This document shows, in pieces, positions 23,891 through 33,314 of a DNA stretch of 48,517 nt (its first letter is position 1; every line of letters starts with the position of its first letter). The position numbers and the translations under genes were made by a program. The stretch spans positions 1-48,517 of the forward strand of contig NZ_MBES01000085.1 in the NCBI RefSeq assembly GCF_001954195.1. The letters are read 5' to 3'. The notes under the pieces were generated by a model, which did no database searches, was not told where the DNA came from, and was given only the letters and a program-made list of their open reading frames with translations. Source of the stretch: Mycobacterium sp. IS-1264. Lineage in GTDB: Bacteria; Actinomycetota; Actinomycetes; Mycobacteriales; Mycobacteriaceae.

Positions 23891-25689
23891 TGGGGAAGGA
23901 ATCATTCGGCCATTACCAGTTGCTGGATGTCTTGGGTCGCGGCGGGATGGGACAAGTCTTCCGCGCCTACGACTCCAGCACCGACCGGGTAGTCGCCCTC
24001 AAGGTGCTGCCGACGCATCTCGCCCAAGACGCCGAGTTCCAGGAACGCTTCCGGCGCGAGGCACGCATCGCGGCAAGCCTCAACGACCCACACGTGGTGC
24101 CCATCCACAATTACGGCGAGATCGACGGTCAGCTGTACGTCGACATGCGGCTGATCGAGGGCCGCGACCTGGCGCAGTACATCACCGAGAACGGCGGGCG
24201 GCTCAGCCCGCAGCGCGCGGTCGCGGTGATCGAACAGGTTGCGGCGGCGCTGGACAGCGCCCACCAGGTGGGGTTGGTCCATCGCGATATCAAGCCGACG
24301 AACATCTTGCTCACCAACGCGCGAGATTTCGTCTACCTGATCGACTTCGGGATCGCGCGCACGGCCGCCGACACCGCGCTCACCCACACCGGGCACACGA
24401 TGGGCACCGTGGCGTACATGGCGCCCGAGCGTTTCCGCGGCAGCACCGACCACCGGGCCGACGTGTATTCGTTGGCCTGCGTCCTGCACGAGTCCTTGAC
24501 CGGAATCCGTCCGTTCCCCGGCGACAGCCTCGAAGAGCAGCTCAATGGGCACCTGAACACCGCGCCGCCGCGAGCCTCCATCACCGCCCCCGACGTGCCG
24601 GCGGCCCTCGATGCGGTGGTCGCCCGGGGAATGGCGAAGGACGTCGACGAGCGGTACCAGAGCGCGATCGAGCTGGCGGAGGACGCCAAGGCCGCGCTGG
24701 TCGGCACGGGCATCATGGCCGCGCCCGGTCCGGCGCCGTCGTCGCGAACACCGTTGCCGCCGCCACCCGCGCCGTCCGCTCCCGCGCCGTCCGCTCCTGC
24801 GCCGTCCGCTCCGACAGGCCAGGTCGACCCGCGGCTGGCGCATCACCCGCCGACGCACTCGAGACGTCTGGTCTTGGGCATCGTCGGGGCGTCGGTGCTG
24901 GCGCTGGCGGCGGTGACGGCCCTAGTCATCGCGCTGGTGACGCACAGCGACGCCCCCGCGAAAAACAGCGCGGCGTCCACGGCGCCCGCCGGGGGCAGGC
25001 CAACGAACCGCGCCCGGACCCCCAAACCCTCGGAGTCGGCCGCCCCGAGCGTGCCGCCGCTGCCGGCGTTCGCTCCGCCAGCCGACCTTGGCGCCAACTG
25101 TCAGTACCCCGCCGCTCCGGATCCGGCGAGCAAGCCTGTCACCCCGCCCCCATCCGGCAGGGTGTCCACCGAGCCCGCGGAGATCCCCGCCACCATCTCC
25201 ACTAATTTCGGCAACATCGGCATCCGGCTCGCCAACAACAAGTCGCCGTGCGCGGTGAACAGCTTCACCAGCCTGGTGCGGCAACAATTCTTCGACAACA
25301 CCGAATGCGGCCGGCTGACCAACATGGCCGACGGGGGCCTGTTGCTGTGCGGCGGCCCCGACAACGAGGGCACCGGTGGTCCCGGCTACGAATTCGCCGA
25401 CGAATACCCCGCCAATCAGTACCAGGCCGGCGATCCCGCGCTGAGGGCGACGGTGGTGTATCCGCGTGGCACCATCACGATGGCCAACAACGGGCCCAAC
25501 ACCAACGGCAGCCAGTTCAACCTGGTATTCAAGGACACCGAGACGGAGCCGACCTCGACGGTGCTGGGCACGATCGACGAGGCGGGCCTGGAGACCATCG
25601 ACAAGATCGTCAAGGGCGGCATCGCCGGCAATCGGGACCAGGGCATGCCCGCCAGCACGGTCACCATCACCTCGGTGCGCGTGGGCTGA
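23890..25689 (+). CDS. Receptor Ser/Thr protein kinase with extracellular cyclophilin-like domain
   Basis: A 599-residue fusion. Residues ~8-270 form a complete Hanks-type kinase: glycine loop GRGGMGQV, Lys38 (VALKV), HRDIKPTN with Asp133, DFG with Asp152, and APE near 178-180. A Pro/Ala/Ser repeat linker (APSAPAPSAPAPSAP) precedes one membrane helix (~327-351). Outside lies a cyclophilin-type domain from GANCQYP (residue 401) to the end, plainly homologous to the ppiB product encoded just upstream, with all four cysteines kept. Several residues needed for isomerase activity are changed (GSQFN, LLCGG, TSTVLG), so it probably binds a peptide rather than acting as an isomerase. I recall none of the eleven M. 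tuberculosis kinases with such a sensor. The kinase half should be active. Confidence 0.93.
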   Translation: MGKESFGHYQLLDVLGRGGMGQVFRAYDSSTDRVVALKVLPTHLAQDAEFQERFRREARIAASLNDPHVVPIHNYGEIDGQLYVDMRLIEGRDLAQYITENGGRLSPQRAVAVIEQVAAALDSAHQVGLVHRDIKPTNILLTNARDFVYLIDFGIARTAADTALTHTGHTMGTVAYMAPERFRGSTDHRADVYSLACVLHESLTGIRPFPGDSLEEQLNGHLNTAPPRASITAPDVPAALDAVVARGMAKDVDERYQSAIELAEDAKAALVGTGIMAAPGPAPSSRTPLPPPPAPSAPAPSAPAPSAPTGQVDPRLAHHPPTHSRRLVLGIVGASVLALAAVTALVIALVTHSDAPAKNSAASTAPAGGRPTNRARTPKPSESAAPSVPPLPAFAPPADLGANCQYPAAPDPASKPVTPPPSGRVSTEPAEIPATISTNFGNIGIRLANNKSPCAVNSFTSLVRQQFFDNTECGRLTNMADGGLLLCGGPDNEGTGGPGYEFADEYPANQYQAGDPALRATVVYPRGTITMANNGPNTNGSQFNLVFKDTETEPTSTVLGTIDEAGLETIDKIVKGGIAGNRDQGMPASTVTITSVRVG

Positions 25690-25714
25690 GCCCGTCCGAG
25701 GCGCATTGCCCTAG

Positions 25715-25730
25715 GCCGCCTTTAAGCGGC
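25715..25730. terminator. Small hairpin between convergent kinase and relA genes
   Basis: GCCGC-CTTTAA-GCGGC is a 5-bp stem with a 6-nt loop in the 32-bp gap between the kinase stop and the relA stop, overlapping the last relA codons. A weak bidirectional terminator is possible. Confidence 0.3.
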
Positions 25731-28094
25731 AGACGTCACGCGGTACACGTCGTAGACGCCCTCGACATTGCGCACCACGTTGAGCAGATGCCCGAGGTGT
25801 TTCGGGTCGCCCATCTCGAACGTGAACCGGCTGATCGCCACCCGGTCACCGGAGGTGGTGACCGAGGCCGAGAGGATGTTCACCTTCTCGTCGGCCAGCA
25901 CCCGCGTCACGTCCGAGAGCAGCCGGTGCCGGTCGAGCGCCTCGACCTGAATGGCCACCAGAAACACGGACGACGGCGACGGCGCCCAGAGCACCTCGAT
26001 GATGCGCTCGGCCTGCTGCTGCAGCGACGCCGCGTTGGTGCAGTCGGTGCGGTGCACGCTCACCCCGCCGCCGCGGGTGACGAAGCCCATGATCTGGTCG
26101 CCGGGCACCGGCGTGCAGCATTTGGCCAGCTTGGTCAGCACGCCCGGGGCTCCGGGAACGGAGACGCCGACGTCGTCGGTGCTGCGCGGGCGTCGCAGCA
26201 TGGTCGTCGGCGTGGACCGCTCGGCCAGCTCCTCTTCGGCCTGATCGATCCCGCCGAGCTCGGCCAGCAGCCGCTGCACGACGTGGCGGGCCGACACGTG
26301 TCCCTCACCGATCGCAGTGTAGAGCGCCGACACGTCGGTGTAGTGCAGTTCGCGGGCGACGGCGGCCATCGACTCGCCATTCACCAAGCGCTGCAACGGA
26401 AGTCCGCCGCGGCGTACCTCGCGGGCCATCGCCTCCTTGCCGGCCTCCAGCGCTTCCTCGCGGCGCTCCTTGGCGAACCACTGCCGTATCTTCGTCTTGG
26501 CGCGCGGCGAGACCACGAACTGCTGCCAGTCGCGCGACGGCCCGGCGTTGGGCGCCTTGGACGTGAAAACCTCGACGACTTCCCCGTTTTCGAGCTTGCG
26601 CTCCAGCGCCACCAGCCGCCCGTTCACCCGGGCTCCGATGCAGCGGTGGCCGACCTCGGTGTGCACCGCGTAGGCGAAGTCCACCGGCGTCGACCCGGTC
26701 GGCAGGGTGATGACGTCGCCCTTGGGGGTGAAGACGAAGATCTCTTGCACCGCAAGGTCGTAGCGCAGCGACTCCAGGAACTCGCCCGGGTCCGCGGCCT
26801 CCCGTTGCCAGTCGAGCAGCTGACGCATCCAGGCCATGTCGTCGATCTCGGCGGCGGCGTGCGGGTGCGGAAGTCCGTTGCGGCCCTTGGCTTCCTTGTA
26901 GCGCCAGTGCGCGGCGATGCCGTATTCGGCGGTGCGGTGCATGTCGCGGGTGCGGATCTGCACTTCCAGCGGCTTGCCCTCCGGACCCACGACGGTGGTG
27001 TGCAGCGACTGGTACACGCCGTATCTCGGCTGCGCGATGTAGTCCTTGAACCGTCCCGCCATCGGCTGCCACAGCGAATGCACCACGCCGACAGCGGCAT
27101 AGCAGTCGCGGATCTCGTCGCACAGGATGCGGATGCCGACCAGGTCGTGGATGTCGTCGAAGTCGCGTCCCTTGACGATCATCTTCTGATAGATCGACCA
27201 GTAGTGCTTGGGGCGGCCCTCCACCGTCGCCTTGATTTTCGACGCGCCCAGCGTGTTGACGATCTCGGAGCGGACCTTGGCCAGGTAGGTGTCCCGCGAC
27301 GGGGCGCGCCCGGCGACCAGCCGGACGATCTCCTCGTACTTCTTGGGGTGCAGGATCGCGAACGCCAGGTCTTCCAGTTCCCACTTGACGCTGGCCATAC
27401 CCAGCCGATGTGCCAGCGGCGCAATGACTTCCAGCGTTTCGCGGGCCTTACGGGCCTGCTTCTCCGGCGGCAGGAAGCGCATGGTGCGCATGTTGTGCAG
27501 CCGGTCGGCGACCTTGATCACCAACACGCGGGGATCGCGGGCCATGGCGGTGATCATCTTGCGGATGGTCTCGCCCTCGGCGGCGGTGCCCAGCACCACG
27601 CGGTCCAGCTTGGTCACGCCGTCGACGAGATGGCCGACCTCCTCGCCGAATTCCTCGCTCAGCGCCTCGAGCGTGTAACCGGTGTCCTCCACGGTGTCGT
27701 GCAGCAGCGCGGCCACCAAAGTGGTGGTGTCCATGCCCAATTCGGCCAGGATGTTGGCGACCGCCAGCGGGTGGGTGATGTAGGGGTCACCCGAATGCCG
27801 CAACTGGGAGGCGTGGCGCTGGTCGGCGACCTCGAAGGCGCGCTGCAGCAGCTGGACGTTCGCCTTGGGGTAGATCTCCCGATGCACCGCTACCAAGGGC
27901 TCGAGCACGGGGTTGAGGGTGCTGCGCTGGGCGGTCATCCGCCGGGCCAACCGGGCGCGGACGCGGCGCGACGCGCTGCTGGGGGCCTTCAGAGTTTCGG
28001 CCGGCGGCTCCGGCGCCTCGGGAACCGGAGGCGGCTCCGCGGGCGTCTCTAAGGGCGCGTCAAGGGCTTGCGCCGCACCCTTGTCGTCCGCCAC
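25722..28094 (-). CDS. relA: Bifunctional (p)ppGpp synthetase/hydrolase
   Basis: A 790-residue Rel protein that makes and degrades (p)ppGpp in the stringent response. Domains in order: HD hydrolase (HDTVED at His132-Asp133; GDPYITHPLAV upstream), synthetase (KGRDFDDIHDLVGIRILC, then RYGVYQSLHTTVVGPEG), TGS (VFTPKGDVITLPTGSTPVDFA), a helical region, a zinc-finger-like CCTP segment and a C-terminal ACT domain. Both catalytic sites look intact. The start is GTG 28094: GGAGGTGA lies just upstream, and the resulting length of 790 equals that remembered for M. tuberculosis. An in-frame ATG at 28112 lacks a ribosome site. It is the last gene of the yajC-secD-secF-lipoprotein-apt-relA run, 42 bp after apt. 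Confidence 0.97.
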   Translation of the reverse strand: MADDKGAAQALDAPLETPAEPPPVPEAPEPPAETLKAPSSASRRVRARLARRMTAQRSTLNPVLEPLVAVHREIYPKANVQLLQRAFEVADQRHASQLRHSGDPYITHPLAVANILAELGMDTTTLVAALLHDTVEDTGYTLEALSEEFGEEVGHLVDGVTKLDRVVLGTAAEGETIRKMITAMARDPRVLVIKVADRLHNMRTMRFLPPEKQARKARETLEVIAPLAHRLGMASVKWELEDLAFAILHPKKYEEIVRLVAGRAPSRDTYLAKVRSEIVNTLGASKIKATVEGRPKHYWSIYQKMIVKGRDFDDIHDLVGIRILCDEIRDCYAAVGVVHSLWQPMAGRFKDYIAQPRYGVYQSLHTTVVGPEGKPLEVQIRTRDMHRTAEYGIAAHWRYKEAKGRNGLPHPHAAAEIDDMAWMRQLLDWQREAADPGEFLESLRYDLAVQEIFVFTPKGDVITLPTGSTPVDFAYAVHTEVGHRCIGARVNGRLVALERKLENGEVVEVFTSKAPNAGPSRDWQQFVVSPRAKTKIRQWFAKERREEALEAGKEAMAREVRRGGLPLQRLVNGESMAAVARELHYTDVSALYTAIGEGHVSARHVVQRLLAELGGIDQAEEELAERSTPTTMLRRPRSTDDVGVSVPGAPGVLTKLAKCCTPVPGDQIMGFVTRGGGVSVHRTDCTNAASLQQQAERIIEVLWAPSPSSVFLVAIQVEALDRHRLLSDVTRVLADEKVNILSASVTTSGDRVAISRFTFEMGDPKHLGHLLNVVRNVEGVYDVYRVTSAA

Positions 28095-28136
28095 GGTGGT
28101 CACCTCCGACATCGAGGATATCGCGTAACCGCCAGG

Positions 28137-28679
28137 TTAGACGCAGCTCAAGCTGTGTACCGGCACGGGCGCAACCGCCTCGCGACCACCCAGTTCGACG
28201 AGTTCGGAGACGACGACCGCCGCGATGACGTTGGCCCCGGCCTGCTCGAGCAACCGCGTCGCGGCGGCGAGGGTGCCCCCGGTGGCCAGCACGTCGTCGA
28301 TGAGCACGACGTCGCGACCGTTCAGATCGATGCCGTCGGCGGGGATTTCCAGGACGGCGCTGCCGTACTCCAGGTCGTACTCCTCCGCGTGCAGCGGCGG
28401 GGGTAGTTTTCCGCCCTTGCGGATGGCCAGCACGCCGGTGCCCAACCGCTCCGCGACCGCCCCCGCCACCAGGAACCCGCGGGAGTCGACGCCGGCCACC
28501 AGGTCAGCACCGGCAGCGATCTCCGCCAACGCGTCGGTGATCGCGGCGAGCGCGTCCCGATCGGCGAATAGCGGGGTGAGGTCCTTGAACTGGACACCGG
28601 GCTTGGGAAAGTCGGCCACGTTCCGGGTCAGCGAGGCGATGATCTTGTCCAGCAAAGTGTTCCCCCAGACGCTAGTCAC
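28137..28679 (-). CDS. apt: Adenine phosphoribosyltransferase
   Basis: A 180-residue type I phosphoribosyltransferase that turns adenine and PRPP into AMP. The PRPP loop VVLIDDVLATGGT, the PKPGVQFKDLTPL segment and VAGVDSRGFLVAG are diagnostic. GTG 28679 lies 7 bp after the lipoprotein stop; a TTG at about 28655 preceded by GGGGGAA is another possible start and would trim the divergent N-terminus. Its placement directly before relA puts purine salvage and alarmone metabolism on one message. Confidence 0.95.
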   Translation of the reverse strand: MTSVWGNTLLDKIIASLTRNVADFPKPGVQFKDLTPLFADRDALAAITDALAEIAAGADLVAGVDSRGFLVAGAVAERLGTGVLAIRKGGKLPPPLHAEEYDLEYGSAVLEIPADGIDLNGRDVVLIDDVLATGGTLAAATRLLEQAGANVIAAVVVSELVELGGREAVAPVPVHSLSCV

Positions 28680-28686
28680 CGCTCTT

Positions 28687-30342
28687 TTATTGTACTAGGG
28701 CCCATCTGTCCATGTTCCAGCCCGCCCCCCAGCGTGTCGGATTCGTGCTCACGGCATACGTTTTCTTCGACATCAGCAGCGTGCGCTGCTGGCGGTACAG
28801 GGGCAACGTCGGCAAATCGCCCCACAGCACCGGGGCGCTCTCCGCCAGCAACCTGATCCGCTCGCTGGGGTCGGCGGACACCGCGAGCGCGCCGATTATG
28901 CCGTCTATCTGGGGGTTCGCGTAGCCGGACAGGTTGTTGCCGTTGCCGCTGTGCAGGTCGTAGGCGTCCATCGCCGACGACCCCGTCGAGCCGCTGCCCG
29001 CGGCGCCCCCCGTGCTCGCCAGCAACACGTCGATCTTTCCGTCCTTGAGCGCCTGGGGGCCGGGGCCGTCCAGGGTGGGGTTGACGACGGTGATACCGGC
29101 CGCGGCGCACGATTTGGTGATCTCCCCGATCGTGACCGCCAGCCGCGCATTGGGTCCGTGGTAGCCGATCCGCACCGTCAGCGGCGCGCCGTCCAGCGCA
29201 GCGCGCGCGGCGACGGCGTCCGCCTTGCCGTACGGCGCGGCCTCGGCGGCCCCGTCGCCGGCGGCGATGGCGTCGTCGGTGGCCGGGGACAGCCGCGAGT
29301 TGGCGATCGGCACGCCGGCGTCGTGCGCGATCGTGTCGCGCGGCGTGCACAGCGCTAGGGCCCGGCGCGCCTTCGCCTGGGCCAGCGGTCCCTGCGATGC
29401 GAAGATCAGCTGCTCGATGCCGGCCGACGGCGAATCGGTGCGCTGGTAGTTGTCCGGGGTGGCCAGCGTGCCCGACGACCCGGCCGCGACGTCGACCACG
29501 TCCACGCTGTGGTTGTTGACCCGGTCCTGGATGTCGGGAGCCTGCGGCGACACGGTGATCCGTTTGGTGATGGGCTTGGGGCCCCACCACCGGTCGTTGG
29601 CGACGAGCACCACGGCGCCGCCGTCCAGGATCGACTGGATCTTGTACGGCCCCGACGACGGAAAGCGCTTGAGGTCAACGCCGGGCTTGAGATCCCAGGT
29701 GGTGTTCCACAGCTTCGCGATCTGCGCGACCAGGCCCGCGTTGTTGTTCAGCAGCGCCGCGGTCACATCGCCGTTCAGCTGGTCGGCGATGACGTGCGAC
29801 GGCATCATCGAGGTCGCCGTGAACAGTTGCGTGTAATCGACGACGCTGCGGTCCGGGACGAACGACACGCGCGCCTTCTTCTGCCCGGGCGAGCACTCGA
29901 TGTTGGCGATGTCGACGTAGCCGGCCTGGGTGGCGGCGTCGAACCCGGGGAACCGCCCGGATTGCGCCGCCCACGCCAGCACCAGGTCGTCGCAGGTCAC
30001 CGGCTTGCCGTCGGAATAGACCGCGTTGTCGGCGATCTGGTAGTCGAGCACCAGCGGCGCGCCGCCGACCACCGAGATGGTGCCGAAGTCGTGATCGGCG
30101 ACGACCTGGCCGTCGGGCCCGTGATAGCCGAAGCCGGTCAGCGTGCGCGCGAACGCCTGCGCGCCGGCCGAGGCGGCGCCGACGACGGTGTTCGTGTTGT
30201 AGGTGGGCAGGCCGCCGTCGACCACGTAGTCGATCTGCGACGCGGCGCTGCCCGAACAGGCGGTCAGCGTGCAAGCCGTCGTGAGGATCACGGCCAAAGC
30301 GGCGGCAGCCGACCCCCTCAGGCTCCCCCGGCCGCCCCACAC
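28687..30342 (-). CDS. Solute-binding lipoprotein, family 5 type (Rv2585c-like)
   Basis: A 551-residue lipoprotein. The N-terminus has a short basic region, a hydrophobic stretch (AAAALAVILTTA) and a lipobox LTAC with Cys29. The rest matches the peptide/nickel-type extracellular solute-binding protein family: YQIADNAVYSDGKPVTCDDLV, then FPSSGPYKI and NDRWWGPKPITK. No ABC permease or ATPase gene is nearby, so it may work with remote partners or in another role. GTG 30342 follows the secF stop by four bases; upstream in-frame codons overlap secF out of frame and are not coding. The linkage to secD-secF and relA is conserved with M. tuberculosis as I recall. Confidence 0.88.
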   Translation of the reverse strand: MWGGRGSLRGSAAAALAVILTTACTLTACSGSAASQIDYVVDGGLPTYNTNTVVGAASAGAQAFARTLTGFGYHGPDGQVVADHDFGTISVVGGAPLVLDYQIADNAVYSDGKPVTCDDLVLAWAAQSGRFPGFDAATQAGYVDIANIECSPGQKKARVSFVPDRSVVDYTQLFTATSMMPSHVIADQLNGDVTAALLNNNAGLVAQIAKLWNTTWDLKPGVDLKRFPSSGPYKIQSILDGGAVVLVANDRWWGPKPITKRITVSPQAPDIQDRVNNHSVDVVDVAAGSSGTLATPDNYQRTDSPSAGIEQLIFASQGPLAQAKARRALALCTPRDTIAHDAGVPIANSRLSPATDDAIAAGDGAAEAAPYGKADAVAARAALDGAPLTVRIGYHGPNARLAVTIGEITKSCAAAGITVVNPTLDGPGPQALKDGKIDVLLASTGGAAGSGSTGSSAMDAYDLHSGNGNNLSGYANPQIDGIIGALAVSADPSERIRLLAESAPVLWGDLPTLPLYRQQRTLLMSKKTYAVSTNPTRWGAGWNMDRWALVQ

Positions 30343-30346
30343 GTGA

Positions 30347-31621
30347 CTACCGCCGGCCGGCGTTTCGCTTGCCGGTCGGGCGCCGGGTACCGGTGGGACG
30401 CACCGGCCGCGCCCCCGGCGCCGGCTTGTTCGATGCGGGCTTGCTCGACTCCGCGGACGGCTCGGCCACCTCAGCCGCCTCGGCGCTCTCCTCGGCCGGC
30501 TCTTCGGCGGTGTCCTCGTGCGAGGGCTTGCGCCGCCGGACCACGCGACGGGTGTGGCCACGCACCAGCTCGGTGCGCTCGCGCAGCGAGACCAGCAGCG
30601 GGGTGGCGAAGAAGATCGACGAATAGGTGCCGACAATGATGCCGACCAGCTGCACCAGCGCCAGGTCCTTCAGCGTGCCCACGCCCAGCAGCCACACCGC
30701 CACGACCATCAGGGCCAGCACCGGCAGCACCCCGATCAGGCTGGTGTTGATCGAGCGCATGAAGGTCTGGTTGATCGCCAGGTTGGCCTGCTCGGCGAAG
30801 GTGCGCCGGGTGGTGTGCTGGAAACCGTGCGTGTTCTCCTCCACCTTGTCGAACACGATCACCGTGTCGTAGAGGGAGAACCCGAGGATCGTCAGCCAAC
30901 CGATGACCGTGGCCGGGGTGACCTCGAATCCCACCAGCGAGTACACCCCGGCGGTGACGGCGAGGTCGAAACACATGGTCGTCAGCGCCGAGATCGCCAT
31001 ATAGCGCTCGTAGCGCACCGTGATGTACAGGCTGACCAACGCCACGAACACCACCAGCGCGATCAGCGCCTTGTCGGTGATCTGGTCGCCCCAGGTTTCC
31101 GACACCGCCGAGTCGCTGATGGCCTGCTTGCTGGGCTTACCGTCGGTGCCCTTGGGCTGGAACGTGTCGAACAGCGCGTTGCGCAGTTTCGACGTCTGGT
31201 CGTTGGACAGCGTTTCCGAGCGAATCTGCACCGTGGCCGACGCGCCGCTGCCGACGATGACCACCGATTCCGCGTCGCGGCCAAGCGTCTTCCGGAAGAC
31301 ATCGGACACCGCGGCGGCCGTCGCGGTGCCACGCGGCATCGACACGGTGGTGCCGCCCTTGAAGTCGATCCCAAAGGTGAAGCCGCGCAGGATGATGCTG
31401 ACGATCGCGACCGCGACGATCGCGCCGCTGATCCCGTACCAGAGCCCACGGCGCCCGATCACCTCGAACGCGCCGGTCCCGGTGTAGAGCCGGGTGATGA
31501 AGCTGTGGTGCGGCAGCTGGGCGGACGCGCCGGACGTCAGCTCGACGGCACCCTCGGTGGCTTCGGTGATTTCGACCGCGTCCGTTTCCGTCTTGCTTTT
31601 GGGGGCCTTGGAGGCAACCAT
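30347..31621 (-). CDS. secF: Preprotein translocase subunit SecF
   Basis: A 424-residue integral membrane protein that, with SecD, uses the proton-motive force to finish protein export. Six membrane segments are seen, the first near 60-80, with a large external loop (~85-185). The family motif GIDFKGGT follows the first segment, and the fourth-segment region contains LTILGFSLYDTVIVFDKV (the SecDF D/N-rich signature). The C-terminus is an unusually long acidic, Glu/Ala-rich tail ending in Arg/Pro repeats. ATG 31621 is 3 bp after the secD stop. Confidence 0.96.
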   Translation of the reverse strand: MVASKAPKSKTETDAVEITEATEGAVELTSGASAQLPHHSFITRLYTGTGAFEVIGRRGLWYGISGAIVAVAIVSIILRGFTFGIDFKGGTTVSMPRGTATAAAVSDVFRKTLGRDAESVVIVGSGASATVQIRSETLSNDQTSKLRNALFDTFQPKGTDGKPSKQAISDSAVSETWGDQITDKALIALVVFVALVSLYITVRYERYMAISALTTMCFDLAVTAGVYSLVGFEVTPATVIGWLTILGFSLYDTVIVFDKVEENTHGFQHTTRRTFAEQANLAINQTFMRSINTSLIGVLPVLALMVVAVWLLGVGTLKDLALVQLVGIIVGTYSSIFFATPLLVSLRERTELVRGHTRRVVRRRKPSHEDTAEEPAEESAEAAEVAEPSAESSKPASNKPAPGARPVRPTGTRRPTGKRNAGRR

Positions 31622-31624
31622 GCG

Positions 31625-33257
31625 CTATCCCTGTCCCGTCTTCACGTGCGACGCAGCCCGGCGTTCGCGGGCAACCTGCTGAACGGCCCCCAGGCCGTTG
31701 TACGCCGGCTTGGCCAGCGTCGGAGACTTGGACGCCAGGTATACCAGTGGCCAGGTCACCAAGAACACCACCACGAGGTCGAGGATCGTGGTCAGCCCCA
31801 GGGTGAACGCGAATCCCTTGACCTGGCCGATGGCCAGGAAGTACAGCACCGCGGCGGCCAGGAAGGTCACCGCGTTGCCGGACACGACGGTCTTGCGCGC
31901 CCGCACCCAGCCTCGTGGCACCGCCGATCGGAACGAACGGCCTTCGCGGATCTCGTCTTTGATGCGTTCGAAGAACACCACGAACGAGTCGGCGGTGGTG
32001 CCGATGCCGATGATCAGACCGGCGATACCCGCCAGGTCCAGGGTGTAGTTAATATATCGGCCCAGCAACACCAAGATCGCGAAAACCATTGCGCCGGAAG
32101 CGGTTAGCGACAGCGCCGTGAGCAATCCCAGCACCCGGTAATACAGCAACGAATACAGCAGCACCAGGACCAATCCGATCGCACCGGCGATCAGGCCCGC
32201 ATGCAAGGACGTCAAACCCAGTGTCGCGGAAACCGTTTGGGCTTCCGACGATTCGAAGGACAGCGGCAGCGATCCGTACTTCAGCACGTTGGCCAGCTGG
32301 CGCGCGGTGGACGCGGTGAACGGCGGATCACCGCCGGTGATCTGGGTGCGTCCGCCGGGGATGGCTTCCTGGATCATCGGGGCGCTGACGACCTGCGAGT
32401 CCAGGGTGAACGCGGTCTGAGTACCGATATGGGCGGCGGTGAAGTCGGCCCACGTGTTTGCCGCAGCGGTCTTGAATTGCAGGTCGACGACGTAACCGAG
32501 CCCGCGCTGGTTCATCCCCGACGTGGCGTCCTGGATCTGGTCGCCGCTGATGATCGACGGCGCCAGCAGGTAGGCCATCTTGTGGTCGGTCGAGCAGGTA
32601 ATCAGGGGCAGGGCCGGGTCGTCGTTGCCGGCCAGGAGGTCCTCTTTGTCGCAGTGTTTGGCCTGCACTTCCAGCGCGATCGTCTGAATGTACTGATTGG
32701 TGCTCTGCCGCAACGCTTTCTGGTCGGCGATGCGCTCGGCGAGATCCTTGCGCGGATCCGGCGGCGGTGCTCCCGGCTGGCCCGGGCGCCGGCTGGCCGG
32801 GCACCGGCGGCGTACCGGCGGGCGGGGCCCCGGGCGGCATTCCGCCGGGCGGGGGCTGCTTCGGTTGGGCGCCCTGCGCCGGCACCGCGTTGAGCACCGG
32901 TCGGATGTAGAGCCGCGCGGTCTGACCCAGGTTGCGGGCCTCGTTGCCGTCGTTCCCGGGCACCGTGATGACCAGGTTGTCACCGTCGACGACGACCTCC
33001 GACCCGGAAACGCCCAGCCCGTTGACGCGCGCGCTGATGATCTGCTGCGCCTGCGCCAACGCCTCCCTGCTCGGGCGCGAACCGTCGGGGGTGCGTGCCG
33101 TCAGCGTGACGCGGGTGCCGCCCTGCAGGTCGATACCGAGCTTGGGGGCGGCCCGCTTGTCCCCGGTGAGAAATACCAGCAGATACACGCCGACGAGCAA
33201 CAACAAGAAGCCCGACAGGTAGCGGGCGGGGTGCACCGGCGCCGAAGACGATGCCAC
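31625..33257 (-). CDS. secD: Preprotein translocase subunit SecD, apparent single-base frameshift
   Basis: The gene is split between two frames. The N-terminal part (GTG 33257; first membrane helix GFLLLLVGVYLLVFL; GIDLQGGTRVTL motif) is read in one frame to about 32785. The C-terminal part (DLAERIADQ on, with the P1-type domain, five membrane segments and AGIAGLIIGIGTTADSFVVF) is in the next frame. The join lies in a 15-bp proline repeat: one copy reads GGCTGGCCCGGGC (32775 on, plus strand), the next GGCTGGCCGGGC (32791 on). Removing one C at 32781-32783 restores a ~543-residue SecD. Since SecD is needed for normal export, a sequencing error is the first suspect; a real or slippage-corrected frameshift is the alternative. 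Confidence 0.88.
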
Positions 33258-33314
33258 GTTCCTTCATATCTCCTTGCGAATCGGTTTCTACCCCGACAGA
33301 GCCTACGTGGCGCC

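Noticed and set aside
24760..24830. The repeated GCGCCGTCCGCTCC units as a DNA repeat element
   Set aside because: They encode the Pro/Ala/Ser linker of the kinase (APSAP repeats), a normal low-complexity protein segment.
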